This document shows, piece by piece, positions 1 through 4,915 of a stretch of 6,020 bases of DNA (position 1 is its first letter; each line of letters opens with the position of its first letter). A program made the translations under genes and the position numbers. The stretch is from an uncultured Shinella sp. (lineage in GTDB: Bacteria; Pseudomonadota; Alphaproteobacteria; Rhizobiales; Rhizobiaceae): assembly GCA_946481465.1 (NCBI GenBank), contig CAMLOC010000251.1, positions 1-6,020 on the forward strand, given 5' to 3'. The notes below the pieces were generated by a model. It did no database searches, was not told where the DNA came from, and saw nothing but the letters and a program-made list of their open reading frames with translations.

Positions 1-86
1 CCGTCCTCGCCTTCGCCGTGCCGCTCATCCTGCGCGCCCGCGGCAAGGGCGAAGTTCTCTCGCAGTTCGCGGCCAACGAAGACTGA
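1..86 (+). CDS. C-terminal end of an unidentified, probably membrane, protein (partial)
   Basis: An open frame enters from the left edge and stops at TGA 84-86, giving 27 visible residues that end in FAANED. The segment is hydrophobic (VLAFAVPLIL) and then becomes basic and polar (RARGKGE). That pattern fits a last transmembrane helix followed by a short cytoplasmic tail, as in many transporters. The family cannot be named from so little sequence. The frame is supported by rhizobial-type codon choice and by a hairpin beginning about 30 bases after the stop. The start and most of the gene lie outside the window. Confidence 0.55.
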   Translation, partial: VLAFAVPLILRARGKGEVLSQFAANED

Positions 87-118
87 GCCTTACCCAGGTC
101 CTCCCAGGATCCAAAAGC

Positions 119-152
119 ATGCAGGCCGGAAACCCCCGTTTCCGGCCTGCAT
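119..152. terminator. Perfect 15-bp hairpin, probable transcription terminator
   Basis: The arms at 119-133 and 138-152 are fully complementary around a 4-base loop (CCCC on the + strand, GGGG on the - strand). The position, about 30 bases after the upstream stop codon, suits a terminator for the + strand gene at 1-86. However, the + strand continues ATCCATTGC with no T-run, whereas the - strand reads GCTTTTGG straight after the stem. Intrinsic termination may therefore work better on minus-strand transcripts. The structure is read directly; its role is inferred. Confidence 0.6.
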
Positions 153-247
153 CCATTGCATGGCTGGGCTGAGATTCCGTCGCTTGTTCTTTGGCCTCCG
201 AGACATCATCTTCCGCTCGTAAGCTAAAACAGAAAGCGAGCAATCCA

Positions 248-412
248 ATGACCACCCTCCGCAATTCCTTCGCCCAGGGCTTCTTCGGCCGGGCCTTCGC
301 CGTACTGAGCGCTGCCAATGCAGCCGCCGCGGCTGTCGAAGGGCACCGCCGCCCGAAGGAACGCGACCTGAGGACGCTCGGCATCAACCCCGCCGACTTC
401 CCGCGCGCCTAA
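248..412 (+). CDS. Small uncharacterised protein, 54 aa, with a DUF1127-like C-terminus
   Basis: The first ATG of the frame is at 248 and the stop is TAA 410-412. The frame is open further upstream only from a TTG at 191, which has no good ribosome site. A modest purine-rich stretch (GAAAGCGAG) lies 7 bases before the ATG. The protein begins MTTLRNSFAQGFFGRAF, has an alanine-rich middle (residues about 18-28), then a basic region, and ends in DLRTLGINPADFPRA. That ending resembles the Arg-rich, 'DL..LGI....' tail of small rhizobial DUF1127-type proteins, which are thought to bind RNA or serve in stress and phosphate adaptation. The resemblance is from memory and is not a confirmed match. A strong terminator hairpin 28 bases after the stop supports a real monocistronic gene. 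Function unknown. Confidence 0.6.
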   Translation: MTTLRNSFAQGFFGRAFAVLSAANAAAAAVEGHRRPKERDLRTLGINPADFPRA

Positions 413-439
413 GGCCGCCAAGAGACTTTCCCGAATGAA

Positions 440-471
440 AAGGCCCGCCGGTCGCAAGACCGGCGGGCCTT
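440..471. terminator. Rho-independent terminator, GCAA loop, probably bidirectional
   Basis: A 14-bp perfect stem (440-453 with 458-471) closes a GCAA tetraloop on the + strand. It lies 28 bases after the stop of the small + strand gene. The + strand continues CTGTTTCTG. On the minus strand the stem runs into TTTTCATTC, a better U-tract, so it can also stop transcripts coming from the convergent DUF475 gene. Confidence 0.85.
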
Positions 472-495
472 CTGTTTCTGGGATTGCTTCGGACA

Positions 496-521
496 GAGCC
501 GGCCGTCGAAACGGCCGGCTC
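496..521 (-). terminator. Terminator hairpin of the DUF475 gene (UUCG loop on the minus strand)
   Basis: An 11-bp perfect stem (496-506 with 511-521) encloses a loop that reads TTCG on the minus strand, a stable tetraloop type. It begins 7 bases beyond the TAA of the DUF475 gene. The sequence after it (TGTCCGAAG on the minus strand) has little T-run. It may therefore act together with the 440-471 hairpin as a tandem terminator, or mainly protect the 3' end of the transcript. Confidence 0.65.
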
Positions 522-528
522 AAATCCT

Positions 529-1647
529 TTACGCCTTGCCGCCGAGATGGGCCGCCACGCGATCCGTTGCGTGCGGAGCCTCGTGGTGCCCCAGTGCCTT
601 CTCCCGCTTGTTGTAGCGGATCGACGACCAGAGCGAGATGCCGATCAGCGTCGCGCCGCCAAGCCCGGTGATGACTTCCGGAATGTGCACCAGCGTCTGG
701 CAATACATGACCACCGAGAGGATGAGGATCGCGTAGAACGCGCCGTGCTCCAGGTAGCGGTATTCTGCCAGTGTGCCCTTCTCCACCAGCATGATGGTCA
801 TCGAGCGTACATACATGGCGCCGATGCCGAGGCCGATCGCGATGACGAAGAGGTTCTGCGTCAGGGCGAAGGCGCCGATGACGCCGTCGAAGGAGAAGCT
901 GGCATCGAGCACTTCCAGATAGATGAAGGCGCCGAGGCCGCCCTTGGCCGCTTCCGACATCGCCTTCTGCGATGCATCGAGCAGGCCGCCGATCACTTCC
1001 ACCGCAAGGAAGGTCAGGAGGCCGTAGACCGCCGCATGCACGAAAGTGTTCGCCGCTTGCGGCTCCAGAAGCTTCGAGAAGCCGATGATGAGCGCCAGGA
1101 CGAAGGCGATCTCGATACCCTTGACGGTCGCCGAGCGGGCCATGTGCTTCTCGATGAAGCTGATCCAGTGCACGTCCTTCTCATGGTTGAAGAAGTAGGT
1201 GAGGCCGACCATCATCAGGAAGGTGCCGCCGAAGGCGGCGATGGGCAGGTGCGCATCATGCATGATGCGGGCATATTCCGCCGGTTCGCGGGCCGCGAGG
1301 ATGAGCGCATCGATCGGGCCGATACCGGCGGCGATGACGACGATCAGCAACGGGAAGACGATGCGCATGCCGAAGACGGCAATCAGGATGCCCCAGGTCA
1401 GGAACCGGCGTTGCCAGACCGGCGTCATGTCCTTGAGCTTGTTGGCATTCACGATGGCATTGTCGAAGGAGAGCGAAATCTCCAGCACCGCGAGGACGGC
1501 GCAGATGAAGAAGACGGTCGCCATGCCGGCGAGCGTACCTTCCGTCTGCCAGCCCAGCCACGCGCCGAGCGCGAGGCCGATGACGGTCGAGATGAATGCC
1601 CATTTGAGATAGGAGAGGGTGGTTTTGCCTTCGCCGTTGCCGATCAT
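529..1647 (-). CDS. DUF475 family integral membrane protein (TerC-like), 372 aa
   Basis: A polytopic inner-membrane protein that I recognise as DUF475, a relative of the TerC/Alx group in which several members export manganese or other divalent metals. The substrate here is not known. About nine or ten hydrophobic segments lie between residues 15 and 340. Two acidic, FD-containing motifs stand in symmetric halves: EISLSFDNAI (E56, D62, N63) and EVLDASFSFDG (E245, D248, D254). They resemble the repeated E...FDN signature of TerC proteins and may form the ion site. The C-terminus is polar with several histidines (GHHEAPHA, residues 353-360). The ATG at 1645-1647 is chosen because GGAGGTG precedes it by 5 bases. 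A longer frame to a TTG at 1698 lacks such a site. No tellurite-resistance genes are adjacent. The leader is unusually structured (see regulatory entries). The family call is fairly sure; metal transport is inference. Confidence 0.88.
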   Translation of the reverse strand: MIGNGEGKTTLSYLKWAFISTVIGLALGAWLGWQTEGTLAGMATVFFICAVLAVLEISLSFDNAIVNANKLKDMTPVWQRRFLTWGILIAVFGMRIVFPLLIVVIAAGIGPIDALILAAREPAEYARIMHDAHLPIAAFGGTFLMMVGLTYFFNHEKDVHWISFIEKHMARSATVKGIEIAFVLALIIGFSKLLEPQAANTFVHAAVYGLLTFLAVEVIGGLLDASQKAMSEAAKGGLGAFIYLEVLDASFSFDGVIGAFALTQNLFVIAIGLGIGAMYVRSMTIMLVEKGTLAEYRYLEHGAFYAILILSVVMYCQTLVHIPEVITGLGGATLIGISLWSSIRYNKREKALGHHEAPHATDRVAAHLGGKA

Positions 1648-1649
1648 GA

Positions 1650-1669
1650 CAGCACCTCCATGCTGGAGG
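1650..1669 (-). promoter_or_regulatory. Two mutually exclusive hairpins around the DUF475 ribosome-binding site
   Basis: On the minus-strand RNA, CCUCCA (1669-1664) pairs perfectly with UGGAGG (1660-1655) across a GCA loop, which buries the Shine-Dalgarno core. An overlapping alternative pairs CAGCA (1665-1661) with UGCUG (1654-1650) and places UGGAGG in a 6-base loop. The two cannot form together, so the site could switch between closed and open. The complementarity is seen directly. Regulation is inference, and the 6-bp helix could also be chance. Confidence 0.45.
1653..1659 (-). promoter_or_regulatory. Shine-Dalgarno GGAGGTG that sets the DUF475 start
   Basis: GGAGGTG is a near-perfect match to the anti-SD sequence, 5 bases before the ATG at 1647. 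It decides between this start and upstream in-frame alternatives. Its core can pair with an upstream CCTCC, described in the next entry. Confidence 0.85.
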
Positions 1670-1675
1670 GACGGG

Positions 1676-1708
1676 AAAGCGAAAAGCGCATACCACAACG
1701 GGCATGCG
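1676..1708 (-). promoter_or_regulatory. Leader hairpin followed by a U-rich run, possible attenuator
   Basis: On the minus-strand RNA, CGCAUGCC (1708-1701) pairs with GGUAUGCG (1694-1687) around a CGUUGU loop: 8 bp including one G-U wobble. It is followed at once by CUUUUCGCUUU. That layout resembles a weak intrinsic terminator lying about 40 bases before the DUF475 start codon. A second CATGCC copy (1719-1714) could compete for the same 3' arm. No known attenuator family was recognised. Confidence 0.35.
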
Positions 1709-1745
1709 GGTGAGGCATGGTCAGGATGTTCATGTGCGTATGAAT

Positions 1746-1766
1746 CCGCCGGCTAATTGCTGGCGG
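1746..1766 (-). promoter_or_regulatory. GC-rich 8-bp hairpin in the DUF475/dcp intergenic region
   Basis: CCGCCGGC (1746-1753) pairs with GCTGGCGG (1759-1766) around a 5-base A/T loop, with one wobble pair on the + strand RNA and an A-C mismatch in the corresponding minus-strand RNA pair. It lies about 100 bases upstream of the DUF475 start. A further 6-bp hairpin (CGAGAG 1778-1783 with CTCTCG 1795-1800) stands just upstream on the minus strand. Either may belong to a structured 5' leader, but the transcript boundary is unknown. Confidence 0.3.
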
Positions 1767-1963
1767 TACCGACATCACGAGAGCGCCGTAAAAACTCTCG
1801 CCAGAGGGGCCCGGCACCAGGGTTCACCGCGGCAACCCGATGTCAAAGGCCGCGGATGGCCCATCTTTTCACCGAAGTTGCCCTCCGCGTCAAGAGGCGG
1901 GCCGCCGCTCTCGCTCAAACGCCGCGCGCGCCTTTGGGTTCCCGTCTATTTTGCGCGGCCGCC

Positions 1964-1993
1964 CTGTACCAATGCCCTGCGCAATTCCTATAT
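1964..1993 (+). promoter_or_regulatory. Predicted sigma-70-type promoter of dcp
   Basis: CTATAT at 1988-1993 matches the usual alphaproteobacterial -10 box. CTGTAC at 1964-1969, 18 bases upstream, matches 4 of 6 positions of a CTTGAC -35. Transcription would start near 2000, leaving a leader of about 30 bases. An inverted repeat TTGCGC (1951-1956) / GCGCAA (1979-1984) brackets the -35. Confidence 0.4.
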
Positions 1994-2030
1994 TCGCCGC
2001 ACGCTGATTTGCCGGAAAGGACCAAGGCCC

Positions 2031-4091
2031 ATGACTGAAACGCGCATCGATCCCGCCCTCGTCGAGTGGACCGGCCTCAACGGCCTGCCGCGTTTCGATC
2101 TCGTGAAGGACGGTGCCTTCGCGGACGCGTTCGCCGCCGCGCTCGTCGCGCACGAGGCGGAGATCGACGCCATTGCCGGCAATCCGGAGCCCGCCACCTT
2201 CGACAACACGGTCGTCGCGCTCGAAATCGCCGGCGACGAGCTTTCCCGCGTCTCCGCGCTCTTCTGGAGCCGCGCCGGCGCCAACACCAACGACACGATC
2301 CAGGCGCTGGAGCGCGACATCGCGCCGAAAATGTCGCGGCACTATTCGAAGATCGGCACCAATGCGGCGCTCTTTGCCCGCATCGATGCGCTCTGGCAGG
2401 CCCGCGAGACGCTGGACCTCTCGCTGGAGCAGACCCGCGTGCTGGAGCGGCACTGGAAGGGTTTCGTCAAGTCCGGCGCCAGGCTGGCAAAGCCCGAGCA
2501 GGACCGCCTCGCCGCGATCAACGAGACGCTGGCCGGGCTCGGCGCGAAATTCGGCCAGAACGTTCTGGCCGACGAGAAGACCTGGTCGCTCCTGCTCGAC
2601 GAGGGCGAGGCGCTCGACGGGCTGCCGGATTTCCTGAAGGACGCCATGGCCGCCGCGGCCCGCGAGCGCGGCGAGGAAGGCCGCTTCGCCGTCACGCTGT
2701 CGCGCTCGATCATCGAGCCCTTCCTCACCTTCTCCACCCGCCGGGACCTGCGCGAACAGGCTTTTCGCGCCTGGGTGGCTCGGGGTGAGAATGGCGGCGA
2801 GACGGACAATCGCGGCATCGTCAAGGAAACCCTGGCGCTGCGCGCCGAAAAGGCCGGGCTGCTCGGCTACGAGAACTTTGCGGCGCTGAAACTCGACAAC
2901 ACCATGGCCAAGACGCCGGAGGCGGTGAACGGCCTGCTCATGCAGGTCTGGGAAAAGGCCGTGGCGCGGGCCCGCGAGGAGGAGGCCGAGCTTGCCGCCC
3001 TCGCCGCGGAGGAAGGCCACAACCACGCGGTCATGCCCTGGGACTGGCGCCATCACGCCGAAAACCTGCGTGCGAAAAAGTTCAGCTTCTCCGAGGCGGA
3101 GCTGAAACCCTATCTGCAGCTGGAAAAGATCATCGACGCCTGCTTCGACGTTGCCGGGCGGCTGTTCGGCATCCGCGCCGTCGAGAAGACCGGCGTGCCG
3201 GTCTACCATCCCGACGTTCGCGTCTTCGAGATTCGCGACCGCGACGACCGGCTCGTCGCCATGTTCCTCGGCGACTATTTCGCCCGCGCCTCCAAGCGCT
3301 CGGGCGCCTGGATGAGCGCCTACCAGAGCCAGCACCGCCTGCCGCTGAAGAACGGATCGGTCGGCGAGCTGCCGATCGTCTACAATGTCTGCAACTTCGC
3401 CAAGCCTGCCGAAGGCAAGCCGGCGCTGCTCTCGCTCGACGATGCGCGCACGCTCTTCCACGAATTCGGCCATGCCCTGCACGGCATGCTCTCCGACGTC
3501 ACCTATCCCTCGGTCTCGGGCACGGGCGTCGCGCGCGATTTCGTCGAACTGCCCTCGCAGCTCTACGAGCACTGGCTGACCGTACCGGACATCCTGACGC
3601 GCTATGCGGTGCATTACCAGACGGGCGAGGCGATGCCCGCGGCGCTGCTCGACAAGGTGCTTGCCGCCCGCACCTTCAATTCCGGCTTCGCGACGGTGGA
3701 GTTCACCTCCTCGGCGCTGGTCGACATGGCCTTCCACACGCGCGGTGCCGTGGAGGATCCGATGGCGGTGCAGCGGGAGGTGCTGGAAACGATCGGCCTG
3801 CCGGCGTCCATCGTCATGCGGCACGCCACGCCGCATTTCCAGCATGTCTTCTCCGGCGACGGCTATTCGGCGGGCTACTATTCCTACATGTGGTCGGAAG
3901 TGCTTGACGCCGACGCCTTCGCGGCCTTCACCGAGACGGGCGACGCCTTCGATCCGGCCATGGCCGCGCGGCTGAAGGCCCATATCTACGCCGTCGGCGG
4001 CTCGGTCGACCCGGAAGACGCCTACAAGGCTTTCCGCGGCAAGCTGCCGAGCCCCGAGGCCATGCTGGAGAAGAAGGGTCTAGCCGCCTGA
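2031..4091 (+). CDS. dcp: Peptidyl-dipeptidase Dcp (M3 family zinc metallopeptidase), 686 aa
   Basis: A cytoplasmic M3 (thimet-type) peptidase expected to remove C-terminal dipeptides from small peptides. The zinc site HEFGH lies at residues 477-481 (ligands H477 and H481, catalytic E478). The third ligand is E506 in RDFVELPSQLYEHW, 25 residues after H481 as usual for the family. The C-terminal substrate-binding signature HVFSGDGYSAGYYSYMWSE spans residues 605-623 with Y612, Y616 and Y619. The RDFVE context and the length near 680 aa favour Dcp over oligopeptidase A. There is no signal peptide or membrane segment, and the N-terminal half is mostly helical. The ATG at 2031 is preceded by GGAAAGGA (2014-2021) at 9 bases. 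The frame continues open upstream to 1704, but that extension is Arg/Pro-rich and unlike the family. The gene is monocistronic, divergent from DUF475 and convergent with ccmG. Function is inferred from motifs; all key residues are intact. Confidence 0.93.
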   Translation: MTETRIDPALVEWTGLNGLPRFDLVKDGAFADAFAAALVAHEAEIDAIAGNPEPATFDNTVVALEIAGDELSRVSALFWSRAGANTNDTIQALERDIAPKMSRHYSKIGTNAALFARIDALWQARETLDLSLEQTRVLERHWKGFVKSGARLAKPEQDRLAAINETLAGLGAKFGQNVLADEKTWSLLLDEGEALDGLPDFLKDAMAAAARERGEEGRFAVTLSRSIIEPFLTFSTRRDLREQAFRAWVARGENGGETDNRGIVKETLALRAEKAGLLGYENFAALKLDNTMAKTPEAVNGLLMQVWEKAVARAREEEAELAALAAEEGHNHAVMPWDWRHHAENLRAKKFSFSEAELKPYLQLEKIIDACFDVAGRLFGIRAVEKTGVPVYHPDVRVFEIRDRDDRLVAMFLGDYFARASKRSGAWMSAYQSQHRLPLKNGSVGELPIVYNVCNFAKPAEGKPALLSLDDARTLFHEFGHALHGMLSDVTYPSVSGTGVARDFVELPSQLYEHWLTVPDILTRYAVHYQTGEAMPAALLDKVLAARTFNSGFATVEFTSSALVDMAFHTRGAVEDPMAVQREVLETIGLPASIVMRHATPHFQHVFSGDGYSAGYYSYMWSEVLDADAFAAFTETGDAFDPAMAARLKAHIYAVGGSVDPEDAYKAFRGKLPSPEAMLEKKGLAA

Positions 4092-4136
4092 GGGACCATT
4101 CCCGGCGAAGCCTCATGGCCCGGCCGGGCATCCGGC
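4092..4136. other. Short convergent gap with GC-rich inverted repeats
   Basis: Only 45 bases separate the stops of dcp and ccmG. They include the palindrome GCCCGGCCGGGC (4118-4129). Just beyond, CCGGC (4132-4136) and GCCGG (4140-4144) place the ccmG stop codon in a 3-base loop. There is no T-run on either strand, so a true intrinsic terminator is doubtful. Confidence 0.3.
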
Positions 4137-4751
4137 TCAGCCGGCCTGCGCGGGCGTGCCGAGCGCCTTCTCGATGGCAGGATAGAGCCCGTCCTTGAGG
4201 CTCCTGTCGTCGAAGGGGCCGACCTTCTTGTAGAGGATCGTGCCGTCCGGGCCGACGAGGTAGGATTCCGGAATGCCGTAGACGCCCCAGTCGATCGCCA
4301 TCTTGCCGACGGGGTCGAGGCCGATGGCGGAGAAGGGATTGCCGAGCTCGCCGAGGAAGCGCAGCGCGTTCTCGCTGCCGTCCTTGTAGTTGACGCCGAC
4401 GACGTTGAGGCGCGGGTCCTTGGACAGCGCCAGGATGACCGGGTGCTCCTGCCGGCAGGGTACGCACCAGGACGCCCAGAAATTGACGAGCGTCAGCTTG
4501 CCCTTGCCGCTTTCGGCCGTGAGCGCCGGCACCGGGGCGCCGTCCTTCATCGCTCCCGCCAGCGGTTCGAGATCGCGATAGGGCGCCTTCGTGCCGATCA
4601 GCGCGGAGGGGATTTCGGACGTGTTGCGGTCCGGGTCCGTCAGCATGACGAAGAAGATCGCCGCCATGCCGGCGAAGATCGCCAGGGGAAGGGCCGCCAG
4701 GACAAGGCGCGTGCGCTTGCCGCCGCTCTCGGTATTCTCGGTGCTGCTCAT
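4137..4751 (-). CDS. ccmG: Thiol:disulfide interchange protein CcmG (DsbE/CycY), 204 aa
   Basis: A membrane-anchored periplasmic thioredoxin-like reductant that keeps the CXXCH cysteines of apocytochrome c reduced before heme ligation; it normally receives electrons from a DsbD/CcdA-type protein. A basic N-terminus is followed by a single membrane anchor (about residues 16-37). The thioredoxin fold then carries the active site WCVPC (C96, C99), the GVNYKD segment (119-124) and the CcmG-type cis-proline loop GVYGIPE (P161, E162). These features, rather than a plain TlpA/thioredoxin pattern, point to CcmG. The length fits the family. The ATG (4751-4749) overlaps the ccmD stop as ATGA, and GGGGAC, 5 bases upstream within ccmD, can serve as ribosome site. 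It is the last visible gene of the ccmBCDG operon. Confidence 0.95.
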   Translation of the reverse strand: MSSTENTESGGKRTRLVLAALPLAIFAGMAAIFFVMLTDPDRNTSEIPSALIGTKAPYRDLEPLAGAMKDGAPVPALTAESGKGKLTLVNFWASWCVPCRQEHPVILALSKDPRLNVVGVNYKDGSENALRFLGELGNPFSAIGLDPVGKMAIDWGVYGIPESYLVGPDGTILYKKVGPFDDRSLKDGLYPAIEKALGTPAQAG

Positions 4752-4915
4752 GGCTTGTCCCCGCCGCGCGCCGAGCGGCGGCGGATGCCGGCGGCTTCCA
4801 GCCGCGCCAGCTCGCGGTGCCGCGCGCGGTGGTCCAGCCAGACCCAGAGGACGAGGCCTGCCGTGACGGCGAAGGCGGCGGCATAGGACGCCGTGACATA
4901 GAAGGCATGGCTCAT
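4748..4915 (-). CDS. ccmD: Heme exporter protein D, CcmD, 55 aa
   Basis: A very small inner-membrane protein that helps release heme-loaded CcmE from the CcmABC complex. One transmembrane helix (about residues 6-28) ends in LVLWVWLDHR. It is followed by the typical basic, helical CcmD tail RHRELARLEAAGIRRR (residues 32-47). The ATG (4915-4913) overlaps the ccmC stop as ATGA, and its own TGA (4750-4748) overlaps the ccmG ATG as ATGA. Expression is therefore probably coupled on both sides. A longer frame running back into ccmC is only a shadow. Identity rests on the sequence pattern plus its exact place between ccmC and ccmG. Confidence 0.92.
   Translation of the reverse strand: MSHAFYVTASYAAAFAVTAGLVLWVWLDHRARHRELARLEAAGIRRRSARGGDKP

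Larger units (their letters stand above)
1644..1733 (-). other. Possible 29-codon upstream reading frame overlapping the DUF475 start
   Basis: A minus-strand ATG (1733-1731) opens a 29-aa frame starting MNILTMPHPHARCG. Its TGA (1646-1644) overlaps the DUF475 ATG as ATGA. Translation through it would pass both the U-rich hairpin and the Shine-Dalgarno hairpin, so it could act as a coupling leader peptide. Only a poor ribosome site is visible (GGCGGA, about 11 bases upstream). Such a short frame can easily arise by chance. Confidence 0.2.
1648..2030. other. Divergent intergenic region (383 bp)
   Basis: This stretch separates the divergent DUF475 and Dcp genes and must hold both promoters. The left part (about 1650-1800) carries the DUF475 leader structures. 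The right part (1951-2030) carries the predicted dcp promoter and ribosome site. Between about 1800 and 1950 I see only GC-rich sequence. It includes a lone TTGACA-like box on the minus strand (1846-1841) without a convincing -10. The region is open in the dcp frame back to 1704, but composition and start signals do not support coding. Confidence 0.6.

Noticed and set aside
1648..1698. Longer DUF475 protein starting at TTG 1698
   Set aside because: The GGAGGTG motif sits 5 bases before the ATG at 1647, while the TTG has no comparable site.
484..1713. A 409-codon + strand frame opposite the DUF475 gene
   Set aside because: Its product is dominated by Asp, Glu, Arg and His, has no family resemblance, and begins inside a terminator hairpin. 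The minus-strand frame encodes a clear polytopic membrane protein.
1818..1846. Minus-strand promoter with TTGACA at 1846-1841
   Set aside because: The -35 is perfect, but sequences 16-18 bases downstream match a -10 at only about two positions, so I do not list it as a promoter.
1648..1860. A yybP-ykoY manganese riboswitch upstream of the TerC-like gene
   Set aside because: I looked for the conserved GGGGAGUAG-type loop sequences and did not find them. Only generic hairpins are visible, so no known class is called.
1704..2030. N-terminal extension of dcp to an ATG at 1704
   Set aside because: The added 109 residues are Arg/Pro-rich and unlike M3 peptidases. The predicted promoter lies inside the extension, and a good ribosome site precedes the ATG at 2031.
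1890..3983. A 697-codon open frame antisense to dcp
   Set aside because: It lies opposite a gene with intact catalytic motifs. The translation is Arg/Gly/Asp/Val-rich with no recognisable domain, as expected for the complement of GC-rich coding DNA.
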